A DNA stretch of 64,000 bases. Source: a virus. Shown here piece by piece: positions 46,767 to 53,734 of the stretch (positions within the stretch are counted from its first letter, which is position 1; each line of letters begins with the position of its first letter). The DNA lies in the IMG/VR virus record IMGVR_UViG_3300012006_000003, positions 1-64,000 of that record; one strand, 5' to 3'. Under the pieces are notes generated by a model. The model was not told the origin of the DNA. It searched no databases and saw nothing but the letters and a program-made list of their open reading frames with translations. The position numbers and the translations under genes were made by a program.

Positions 46767-48071
46767 TTAAGCAGTAATGTCAATTAAAGGAACACAAGCT
46801 GTGATAGCTTCAATTACTTCTAACTCAACACATTGACCACAGTTTGCAGTCCACTCATTAACAAATTGTTCAAATGTAGCATCAGGACCATTAGTAATAA
46901 TCTCTAATAAATATTGATCATTATCAAATGTACCAGTTGGGTTATTGAAACGTGGAACTGAATGTTGTAAATAGTATCTTGTATAGAAAGCTGTTCTATT
47001 GATAGTATTTAAGATTTGATCTCCTTGAGTCACCTCTCTGATTCTGAAATCTGTAGCAAAGAAGTTTTGTCTGTATCTCTCAGATAAGATTACATCTCTA
47101 GCAACTGATTCACCAAGACCCATTGCTTGTAAACCTGTACACTCAGTAACAACACATAATCCTTCAAATTCACATGGAGCACCATTGTAATCAACTAATG
47201 AAGCATACAATTTAACTGGCTCTTTTTCAAAGAAGTCAGAAGTTTGGAATGTACAGTCATTGAAGTCTGTACCAACATAAGCACCAAATAAAGTAATACC
47301 TGCGTATTGACCTATTACGTGTCCTGGAGATACATAGTTATCCCAAGTACCACCGATTGTGTAACCAGCTGGAGCAACAAATGTACTTGTATCTGTTCCT
47401 GGAGCATACCATAAAGAATTATCTTCAGCAGTAACTACTGGTAATACAAATGGAGAGATAACTGTTCTTGCAGAATTTACAATTGTATTTGGTAAAATCT
47501 CACCAACAATTGCTTGAGCCCATTGGATCATTACTAAAGTACCATCAACATCTACTGGAGCAATTGCTCCTGCTGGACAACATCCTGTGTAAGCTTCAAC
47601 AGTTAAGTATGCATTGTGATTTAAGAATCTTAATGCTGGAGATCCTTTAACGTCAATACGTAAAGAATAAGTCTCATCACATAAAAAATCTCTTTCACAT
47701 GTACCACCTTGAGCTTCAGTGAATGGAGTGAATCCAATGTTAATTACATTTTGTTGAGCTGGATTAGGATCTACTCTGTAAAATCTATTAATGTATTTAG
47801 GATTAATAGTTTTAGATTTGTTAGATTCTAAGTACCCACCATGAGAACCAATCTTGTCTTTAGAATACAATGATCCTGAAGCAAGAATTAAAGGGCAACA
47901 TCCTGTAGGTGCTGAGTTAATATTAACTAAATCCCAAGTTTTTGGATCAACAAAAGCAAAGTCACCTGTAGCAAGAATGTTACCTGGTGTACCTAGTTGT
48001 CCATTTCCTAAATCTGTGAAACCTTGTGTTCCAACAAAAGCCTTTTGAAAGGCATGATTAAAATAAGCCAT
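46767..48071 (-). CDS. Abundant-type virion protein (auxiliary capsid or sheath-like), 434 aa
   Basis: No catalytic motif. It begins AYFNHAFQKAFVGTQGF and contains GDFAFVDPKTWDLV, repeated Cys pairs (TGCCPLILA, GTCERDFLC, TGCCPAG) and a C-terminal block with CGQCVELE. I associate this protein with crAss-like structural modules, where it is a major non-capsid virion protein. The coding sequence uses more C/G-ending codons such as TTC and AAC than most neighbours, as does the capsid gene, and has its own terminator; both suggest high expression. The 63-base A/T-rich spacer upstream has a hairpin. Auxiliary head protein is the best guess, but tail or fibre placement cannot be excluded. Confidence 0.72.
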   Translation of the reverse strand: MAYFNHAFQKAFVGTQGFTDLGNGQLGTPGNILATGDFAFVDPKTWDLVNINSAPTGCCPLILASGSLYSKDKIGSHGGYLESNKSKTINPKYINRFYRVDPNPAQQNVINIGFTPFTEAQGGTCERDFLCDETYSLRIDVKGSPALRFLNHNAYLTVEAYTGCCPAGAIAPVDVDGTLVMIQWAQAIVGEILPNTIVNSARTVISPFVLPVVTAEDNSLWYAPGTDTSTFVAPAGYTIGGTWDNYVSPGHVIGQYAGITLFGAYVGTDFNDCTFQTSDFFEKEPVKLYASLVDYNGAPCEFEGLCVVTECTGLQAMGLGESVARDVILSERYRQNFFATDFRIREVTQGDQILNTINRTAFYTRYYLQHSVPRFNNPTGTFDNDQYLLEIITNGPDATFEQFVNEWTANCGQCVELEVIEAITACVPLIDITA

Positions 48072-48110
48072 AACTTTTTAATTTTAATTTATAAACATAT
48101 ATATAATATA

Positions 48111-48129
48111 CTAAAACATTTTGTTTTAG
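48111..48129 (-). terminator. A/T-rich hairpin between the Dps-like and 434-aa genes
   Basis: A 7-bp stem CTAAAAC/GTTTTAG with a 5-base loop lies just after the Dps-like gene and is followed by TATATTATATATATG. The stem is A/T-rich and the trailing tract alternates T and A, so it may be a weak terminator, a 5' stability hairpin for the 434-aa mRNA, or chance. Confidence 0.35.
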
Positions 48130-48134
48130 CAAAA

Positions 48135-48587
48135 TTATTTTAAAAATAATAATTTATACTTAGCTGAGTTAAGAGATGACTTAACTAAATCTAAATCATT
48201 TACTATCTCAGAGTAAGGCATTTTAGATTGCAAACTTGTTACCATTGTAACTAAGTCTCTAATATAACTTAAACCTTCTGTAGGTGATGCAAGAGTTCTT
48301 GGTGCTACTTCTGAATACTCAAGTATTCTTTCTGCTGCTCCTTGATATCCTTCTGCTAGGTCATCTGCATGTCCTGGTAAGGCATCATATAATTCATTTA
48401 AAGCTTTATGTGCAGCAAATGCTCCGGCACCTTGAACTTTTAAATGTAGTTTATGAAAACTAGTTGCAGCATTCATTAATTCAGTTACACAAGCAGCGGT
48501 AGTAGAATCTATTGATCCTCCACTTGGAGCTGAATAAGATGCAGTAGATGATGTAGTATCTCTTTTAAGTAATTTGGGTTTTTCCAT
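48135..48587 (-). CDS. Dps-like ferritin-family protein, 150 aa
   Basis: The segment HKLHLKVQGAGAFAAHKALN followed by LPGHADDLAEGYQG matches the first two helices of Dps. H48, H60, D75 and E79 have exactly the spacing of the inter-subunit ferroxidase ligands of Listeria Dps (H31, H43, D58, E62); only the D47 equivalent is changed, to N64. The length of 150 aa and the all-helical remainder (AAERILEYSEV, LSYIRDLVTMV) fit the family, with a 30-residue Ser/Thr-rich N-terminal tail. Dps proteins form 12-mers that oxidise iron with peroxide and shield DNA. Encoded between an adaptor and an abundant virion protein, it may be a virion component or a symmetric building block reused structurally. Iron binding is predicted, not proven. 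Confidence 0.78.
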   Translation of the reverse strand: MEKPKLLKRDTTSSTASYSAPSGGSIDSTTAACVTELMNAATSFHKLHLKVQGAGAFAAHKALNELYDALPGHADDLAEGYQGAAERILEYSEVAPRTLASPTEGLSYIRDLVTMVTSLQSKMPYSEIVNDLDLVKSSLNSAKYKLLFLK

Positions 48588-48598
48588 TGTTATATATA

Positions 48599-49297
48599 TT
48601 AATTATTTCTTTCTGCTGTTTCTGTTCCTCTAGAGAATTGGTTACCAGATTCAATATCACCAGCTAATACACTTACAGCCTCATCAATTAAAACCTCTAC
48701 AATATCATCTTTAAATTCACATTCAACATTAGTTACCGTTTGTGTTCCTGTATAAGGATCTACACAACCTTGTACTTCTATTCTTACTGGTTGTCTGTAA
48801 TACGTTAATGCACCAGAACTAATATCAAAATCATTATTGGTATATACATTAACTCTATTACTCTTTAAAGTAGCAAATGTTTCTGCCCATTCAAAGCTAG
48901 GTTTCTTAGCATCATCAAAAAGCAACTGATTTAAGTTACCTTCCTCTGCAAGATACACTGACATTCTTCTATCATCACAACATCCTTTCTTAGCAGTAAC
49001 ATCTACACGTTTCCATTGTAGATAATCAGCAGGTAAGTCTGAGTAAGATGATATATCAGATTTAACAAATGGTATATTAATAGTACCTAGTAATAATTGT
49101 AAATCATCTATTCTTCTAGTTGATTGTTCATCACCTTCTTGCACAACATTAATACCGTGAAGTTGTCTTCTGACCCATTCTACTTGAGCTTTATTAAACG
49201 CCTCTACAACCTGCCAACATTCAATGTTGTCATAGTCTTGACTATCTAATTTGTTTAGCCTTTGTTTTACTTTTATTACTAATACACTATTTTGCAT
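48599..49297 (-). CDS. Head-tail adaptor or ring-type protein, 232 aa
   Basis: The N-terminal helices (VIKVKQRLNKLDSQDYDNIECWQVV, interrupted by Asp-rich turns) and AFNKAQVEWVRRQL, a central beta region with YSDLPADYLQWKRV, and a closing helix EFKDDIVEVLIDEAVSVLAGDIES match the layout of crAss-like adaptor/ring proteins related to P22 gp4-type connectors. The sequence GCCDDRR in the middle could be a loop. The gene precedes the Dps-like gene by 11 bases and follows the 124-aa gene by 3. A structural connector between portal and tail is the most likely role. Confidence 0.72.
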   Translation of the reverse strand: MQNSVLVIKVKQRLNKLDSQDYDNIECWQVVEAFNKAQVEWVRRQLHGINVVQEGDEQSTRRIDDLQLLLGTINIPFVKSDISSYSDLPADYLQWKRVDVTAKKGCCDDRRMSVYLAEEGNLNQLLFDDAKKPSFEWAETFATLKSNRVNVYTNNDFDISSGALTYYRQPVRIEVQGCVDPYTGTQTVTNVECEFKDDIVEVLIDEAVSVLAGDIESGNQFSRGTETAERNN

Positions 49298-49300
49298 GTG

Positions 49301-49675
49301 TTATCCTTTTACACGTTTAAGTCTTGGATTTTTAGCTTTAGCTTTAGCACTAGCTTTTCTAGTTGATGCAGCTAATATAGCTCCAGCAGCTTGTTTACTT
49401 ACACCTTGTTTAGCAGCTATCTTAGATTGTACAGCTTTAAAACCTGGATGTGTAGTACCTCCAGCTTTCATTTTTTTATTTTGCATTTTAGCTCCAGAAA
49501 TTCTATCAGCTGCAGTTGGTTTAGGATTATTATCTATACCAGCTATAATAGATAAGATACCAAATGTAGACCCACCTTTTTTCATAGTAGGTCTTTCAGT
49601 TACACATTTACGTGAAGCTGATCTTACTTTAGCATTTTTGCAAGATGTTAAAACTGCTTTATTTGTAGTTGCCAT
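49301..49675 (-). CDS. Small basic virion-type protein, 124 aa
   Basis: A Lys/Ala-rich protein with two Gly-Gly motifs after basic residues (MKKGGSTFG, KMKAGGTTHP). The C-terminal 50 residues (FKAVQSKIAAKQGVSKQAAG, then ILAASTRKASAKAKAKNPRL) form a helical basic module that I have seen at the end of small proteins in many unrelated large phages; its function is not known. The charge suggests DNA contact or packing inside the capsid. It lies in a run of five such genes separated by 2-11 bases. Confidence 0.7.
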   Translation of the reverse strand: MATTNKAVLTSCKNAKVRSASRKCVTERPTMKKGGSTFGILSIIAGIDNNPKPTAADRISGAKMQNKKMKAGGTTHPGFKAVQSKIAAKQGVSKQAAGAILAASTRKASAKAKAKNPRLKRVKG

Positions 49676-49677
49676 AA

Positions 49678-50568
49678 CTATTTCTTTTTAGATTTAACTA
49701 CTCCACCTTTCTTTTTTGTCATGTCATATACCTTCTTAGCTACATAACCTATAGGACTACCAGAAATTACACCTTCTTTGAACGCTGCTGCTGCACTTCT
49801 AGGTTTTGGTTTTGCGTCTCCAGCTATTTTACTTTTAAGGGCACTATATTTTTTTATATTAGCTTCACGCATCTCATCTACTGAAGGTCTTGGACCAACA
49901 GTTTTTTTAATAGGTGCTGTTGCACCTCTCTTTGGTATATTACCACTAGTTTTAGTAGATGGAGATTTAGTATTTATAACAGCATCTTCATATTTAGTTT
50001 TAGGCAGAGGTTTGTTATACTTAAAACCAACATTTGGATCTCCAAATTCTATACTTGGTTTTCTAACTGGTTCAGTACTTTTAGGAGCAGCTGTTGTTTT
50101 AGCACTTACGCCAGCTCTTACTCTTGATGAATCAACTTTTGACTTAATACCTTTTGAGTTAGGACCTTTAGGAGAAGTAGCGTTTATTCTTGTCATTGCT
50201 GCTCTTGGAGTTTCACCAGGTATACTTGTTGGTGTTGTTTCAAACATTCCTACACCAGCATTAGAAGCTCCTTTTTTTGGTGTTGCTTTAGCAGCTGGTT
50301 TTCTAGGATAACCCGTTGACATACCATCTTCAGCTTTAGGTAAAGATTTCATTACCATTGCATTTCTAGCATCATTAGCTTTTCTAAAAGTAGTTAATAC
50401 ATGTTCTTTTTTTACTGAACCACCTTTTCTACCAAATCCCATTTGACTTGATGTACCCATATTTTCTTGTGGAATACCAAATATATTTACTGGAGCTTTT
50501 GCTACTGCAGAACCTCCTAGTTTCATTTTCATTGCACCACCGCATTTAGCGCATCCTAACTTTTTCAT
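49678..50568 (-). CDS. Basic Gly-Gly-motif protein with zinc-knuckle-like N-terminus, 296 aa
   Basis: The chosen start at 50568 (MKKLGCAKCGG) has a TATATTATG leader and avoids overlap with the previous gene; an in-frame ATG at 50592 would add eight residues that overlap it. CAKCGG at residues 6-11 resembles half of a zinc knuckle. Basic Gly-Gly motifs follow (KMKLGGSAV, FGRKGGSVKK). Most of the chain is Lys/Pro/Ser/Thr-rich and probably disordered. The C-terminus KKKGGVVKSKKK nearly repeats the end of the 513-aa protein. No enzyme motif was found. It may be an internal head protein that binds DNA. Confidence 0.68.
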   Translation of the reverse strand: MKKLGCAKCGGAMKMKLGGSAVAKAPVNIFGIPQENMGTSSQMGFGRKGGSVKKEHVLTTFRKANDARNAMVMKSLPKAEDGMSTGYPRKPAAKATPKKGASNAGVGMFETTPTSIPGETPRAAMTRINATSPKGPNSKGIKSKVDSSRVRAGVSAKTTAAPKSTEPVRKPSIEFGDPNVGFKYNKPLPKTKYEDAVINTKSPSTKTSGNIPKRGATAPIKKTVGPRPSVDEMREANIKKYSALKSKIAGDAKPKPRSAAAAFKEGVISGSPIGYVAKKVYDMTKKKGGVVKSKKK

Positions 50569-50579
50569 AATATATAAAT

Positions 50580-50852
50580 TTAACAGTTCCACTTTCTTAA
50601 AGCAAGAGCCTTTCTAGTTGGCTTTCCTTTTTCATCTTTCATTGGTCCATCAACTCCTGACATTCTAGCACAAAAACTTTTACGTCTCTTAGCATCTTTG
50701 CTATCAGGATTTAATTTAGATGGTTTAGTAGTAACTGCCATCTTAAGTTTAGAACCAGGATTAGCTTTTCTATAGGAAGCAACACCTTTAGCATTTAAGC
50801 CTCCGGTTTTGCTTTTTCCTACAGATCTTGTCCATGCAGGTGTCTTTGCCAT
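50580..50852 (-). CDS. DUF6321-like small phage protein, 90 aa
   Basis: The sequence pattern SKTGGLNAKGVASYRKANPG, then RRKSFCARMSGVDGPMKDEK and KPTRKALALRKWNC is a small basic family found across many unrelated large phages (cyanophages, pelagiphages, crAss-like phages), catalogued as a domain of unknown function; I believe DUF6321, though the number is from memory. Conserved Cys residues sit at FCARM and at the C-terminus. The length is typical. Given its charge and position beside other basic structural-type proteins, a virion or DNA-packaging role is likely. It follows the 513-aa gene by 2 bases. Confidence 0.8.
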   Translation of the reverse strand: MAKTPAWTRSVGKSKTGGLNAKGVASYRKANPGSKLKMAVTTKPSKLNPDSKDAKRRKSFCARMSGVDGPMKDEKGKPTRKALALRKWNC

Positions 50853-50854
50853 GG

Positions 50855-52396
50855 TTATTTCTTTTTATTTCTTTTAACAATACCACCTTTTTTCATCATC
50901 ATTTTTTTCTCTGTCTCAGAAATCTTTTCTTTTAATCTTTCTGATCTATCTTCATTACCTCTTGAAGCAGCTCTTCCTGCTCTTCTTTCTCTACTTTCAT
51001 TCAACATACCTCTTACCTTATTACCAAAAGTTGCTCTTGGTTGTGCACCACTTACAGGGTTTGAACTTGAAGGTGTACTTGATGAAGTACTTGGACTTGT
51101 ACTTGTACTTGCAGTTGATGTTGCTGCAGCTTTTGGTTGAATGATTTCTTTTTTAGCTTCAATAGTATTAGCAATTGGTGCTATAGGTTTCATTTCCATT
51201 TTGTCAACCTTATTATCTGCTTTTGGAGTTGCAGGTGTTACAGGTTTTTTAACTACAGGTTTTTTAACTACAGGTTTAGTTTCAGCTTTCTTAGTATCCG
51301 CTTTCACCATTGTTGGTGCTTCATACTTTTTCTTATCTGGATTAAAACCATACCATTTATCTGATGGAGATCTACCCCACTTATCTTTTCCAGCAACTTT
51401 GCTTCTGTCACCTGTGAATTTTACTGAACTACCATCACCTTTTTTATTACCGGCAAGTTTATCAAGCATATCTGGAATTGTACTTTTTTTAGATTTACTT
51501 TTATCATCAACAACAGGTTTAGTATCTTCTTTCTTTTTACCAGCTTCAGGTTTTTTAGTATCTTTTTTAGCTTTATCCTCTTTGCTTTTAGAAGAGTCAT
51601 ATAGTTTTTTAATACCATATGCTGCTGCTGCAGCACCTACAATAGTAGCACCTATTTTACCAGCTTTAACTAGTTTAGCTTTTTTAGCAAGTTTAATAGC
51701 AAGTTGATTACCTTTAGTTACACCACCTCTATTGGTATTCTTACCTAATGTTTTTTTAAGTACTTCTTTAGGCTGTTTTAATGGATCTCTTGTAACACCT
51801 CTACTTACACCACCTCTTGTTCTAGGTTTAGATACACTAGTTGCAGATTTTTCAGCAGTTGCTTTTTCAGAAGCAAGTCTTTCATTTGCTCTTGCTTTTA
51901 TATCAGCTAAAGCTTTTCTTTTAGAACCTACACCTGGAGTTTCACCTTTAGAAGCACCTGCACGAGTTCTTGGTTTAGTGTCTACTAGTGGTTTCTTTTC
52001 TAATGGTGTTTTCTTTGCATACTTACCAGATGTACCTGGAGTATTTCCTTTACTTACACCACCACGTGTTCTTGGAGTAGTTGCAGTAGTTGTAGTAGTA
52101 ACTGGTTTAGATGCAATAGGTTTAACTGGTTTTTTAACTGCAGGTTTAGGTGCTGGTTTAGAAGCCGTAGTAGTTGGTCTAACAGGAGCTTTATATCCTT
52201 GACCTTTTACAACTTGTCCCATAGTTTTTGGATCAGTAGGTTTTAATTTAGTTGAACTTACTACAGGTTTGGGAGCTGGCTTAGGCTTAGGCGCAGGTTT
52301 GTTATTTATCCCACCAGGATTAATACCTTTTGGGTTAGGACCTTTAGATCTTGAGTTAGATTTTAATATCCCTTTTGGATTTATTTTACTTGCCAT
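50855..52396 (-). CDS. Long disordered Lys/Pro/Thr-rich protein, 513 aa
   Basis: Low-complexity and strongly basic. A short unit of the form [PK]-RTRGG-[VA]-[ST]-KG-[NE]-TPG recurs about four times in residues 110-240 (TPRTRGGVSKGNTPG, KPRTRAGASKGETPG, KPRTRGGVSRG, TNRGGVTKGN). A single hydrophobic stretch (IGATIVGAAAAAYGIKKLY, near residue 255) could be a membrane or amphipathic segment. A Ser/Thr-rich stretch follows. The C-terminus MMMKKGGIVKRNKKK matches the tail of the 296-aa protein. No known domain. Features suggest an internal head protein condensing DNA, with the hydrophobic segment perhaps acting during ejection. Its function is unproven. Confidence 0.68.
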   Translation of the reverse strand: MASKINPKGILKSNSRSKGPNPKGINPGGINNKPAPKPKPAPKPVVSSTKLKPTDPKTMGQVVKGQGYKAPVRPTTTASKPAPKPAVKKPVKPIASKPVTTTTTATTPRTRGGVSKGNTPGTSGKYAKKTPLEKKPLVDTKPRTRAGASKGETPGVGSKRKALADIKARANERLASEKATAEKSATSVSKPRTRGGVSRGVTRDPLKQPKEVLKKTLGKNTNRGGVTKGNQLAIKLAKKAKLVKAGKIGATIVGAAAAAYGIKKLYDSSKSKEDKAKKDTKKPEAGKKKEDTKPVVDDKSKSKKSTIPDMLDKLAGNKKGDGSSVKFTGDRSKVAGKDKWGRSPSDKWYGFNPDKKKYEAPTMVKADTKKAETKPVVKKPVVKKPVTPATPKADNKVDKMEMKPIAPIANTIEAKKEIIQPKAAATSTASTSTSPSTSSSTPSSSNPVSGAQPRATFGNKVRGMLNESRERRAGRAASRGNEDRSERLKEKISETEKKMMMKKGGIVKRNKKK

Positions 52397-52407
52397 GATC
52401 TTTCAGA

Positions 52408-52578
52408 TTAACATTTTTTACCTTTACTTCCACCCATCTTCATTTTAGGTGAAGCTTGTGGTTTGTTAACTTTACCCGGTGTTTTACCACCTGCATTTTT
52501 TAATGCATAAACTGGAGTGTTGGTTCCACCAACTCTACCTGTTGCTTTTTGCTGTACGTTTACTTTTGCGTTAGCCAT
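52408..52578 (-). CDS. Small basic Gly-Gly-motif protein, 56 aa
   Basis: The start is taken at 52578 (MANAKVNVQQKATGRVGG) because the in-frame ATG at 52602 lies in the terminator hairpin region and adds only MLFLKLYI. The product is Lys/Gly-rich and ends KMKMGGSKGKKC, sharing the basic Gly-Gly motif and a terminal Cys with neighbours. No domain was recognised. It is the first gene of the basic cluster after the 336-aa gene. Confidence 0.6.
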   Translation of the reverse strand: MANAKVNVQQKATGRVGGTNTPVYALKNAGGKTPGKVNKPQASPKMKMGGSKGKKC

Positions 52579-52591
52579 GATATATAGTTTT

Positions 52592-52619
52592 AAAAAAAGC
52601 ATACCAGCATTACTGGTAT
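52592..52619 (-). terminator. Intrinsic terminator after the 336-aa gene
   Basis: A 7-bp stem ATACCAG/CTGGTAT (52601-52607 and 52613-52619) with a 5-base loop is followed on the minus strand by GC and seven T. It lies 14 bases after the stop of the 336-aa gene. Confidence 0.75.
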
Positions 52620-52632
52620 ACTCTAGAGTTAT

Positions 52633-53643
52633 TTACATATTCCACAGTTTTTCAACTTGTGCATTTAAATCTTTTAAAATATCCTCATTTAAAGGACTTT
52701 TTAAGAACTCAATTACATCTGATACATTTCTACCTAACAAGCTATTTGTTCTTGCATGGTAGATATAACCATCTGCCTTATTTATAATATACTTAAAAAA
52801 TATGGAATCTTTAACAATTGCTTTGATTTTTAATGTTTCCATATCTAAAGCTGCTGCATCTAAGAAACCTTTTGCTGCTCTTTCTTTGTTACCTTCAGTA
52901 CCTTCACCATTAATATGTCTATCCATGTTGTCATAGATAACATCATTAGGTGTATGTTTTTTATACTGTACACTAGCTGTATCAACTGCTTTTGCAATAT
53001 AGAATAACTTAGTACTATTTTTATCAAATAGTTTCTGTAACTCAGCAAGTGCTTTATTTTTAAGTTTTTTGTATTCAGTTTTAACACCACTTGTTTCAGT
53101 TACTTTATCCAAGTAAAATTTTGGTGGTACTGCTTTTGATCTAGCATCTTCATAACTTCTTGATATAAGTGAGAATCCACCTGCTTCAACAGCATATAGT
53201 TTAATTCTATCATATGGATTTGCAGGATCTAAATATACTGGATCATTACCACATGACATTGTAATCTTATTCCAGAATTCTTTATTACTTGGTTTAAGTA
53301 ATACTACATCATTCCAGAATGTTGGACTGTTAACATCCAATACATTTGCAGCTAATTCTCTTTCTAGTTCAGCAACTGCATTTCTAATTTCTCTTACCTT
53401 AGCTTCTTTCTCTTCAGCAGGTAATAATTTAATCTCAGGAGCAAACTCATTCAATCCTGTTACATATCTTACTACTCCATTTTGTTCTAAGCAAGCTAAT
53501 TGCTCAAAATGTTTAACACCATCAAATAATGATTGGCCATAATGTTCTAATCCCATGTTTGACATTGAGTTGTCAAAATAAGGTTTAACAGAGATCTTGT
53601 TACTCTTGTTAGTGTTTAATACTTCTACGTGTGTGAAATCCAT
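52633..53643 (-). CDS. Conserved crAss-like capsid-region protein, 336 aa
   Basis: Function not recognised. It begins MDFTHVEVLNTNKSNKISVK. It has a charged helix (PAEEKEAKVREIRNAVAELE), a central segment naming a small domain (YLDPANPYDRIKLYAVEAGG), and a long Lys-rich helix (EYKKLKNKALAELQKLFDKN). The C-terminal third resembles a helical pack ending in LKDLNAQVEKLWNM. It is the gene right after the major capsid protein, has terminators both before and after, and has no membrane segment, so it is probably expressed as its own unit and may be a capsid-associated or assembly protein. Confidence 0.7.
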   Translation of the reverse strand: MDFTHVEVLNTNKSNKISVKPYFDNSMSNMGLEHYGQSLFDGVKHFEQLACLEQNGVVRYVTGLNEFAPEIKLLPAEEKEAKVREIRNAVAELERELAANVLDVNSPTFWNDVVLLKPSNKEFWNKITMSCGNDPVYLDPANPYDRIKLYAVEAGGFSLISRSYEDARSKAVPPKFYLDKVTETSGVKTEYKKLKNKALAELQKLFDKNSTKLFYIAKAVDTASVQYKKHTPNDVIYDNMDRHINGEGTEGNKERAAKGFLDAAALDMETLKIKAIVKDSIFFKYIINKADGYIYHARTNSLLGRNVSDVIEFLKSPLNEDILKDLNAQVEKLWNM

Positions 53644-53682
53644 TTTGTGTTGGTTTTAAAATGTTTATAATTGTAAATATAT

Positions 53683-53716
53683 AAAAAAAGGAGGAGAATA
53701 AACCCCTCCTTTTTTT
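53683..53716 (-). terminator. Strong intrinsic terminator after the major capsid gene
   Basis: A 12-bp perfect stem AAAAAAAGGAGG/CCTCCTTTTTTT (53683-53694 and 53705-53716) with a 10-base loop. On the minus strand the second arm ends in seven T followed by ATATATTT. It lies about 20 bases after the stop of the capsid gene and can function on either strand. Confidence 0.88.
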
Positions 53717-53734
53717 ATTTTCTAGTTTGACATA

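Noticed and set aside
50569-50592. Longer start for the 296-aa protein (eight extra residues)
   Set aside because: It would overlap the 90-aa gene's end, and the internal ATG at 50568 has the TATTATG leader typical of this genome.
51020-52300. Short tandem DNA repeats in the 513-aa gene as a replication or recombination site
   Set aside because: The repetition follows the reading frame and reflects Lys/Pro/Thr-rich protein repeats, so a protein-level cause is sufficient.
52579-52602. Longer start for the 56-aa protein
   Set aside because: The upstream ATG lies inside the terminator hairpin region of the previous gene and adds only a hydrophobic octapeptide.
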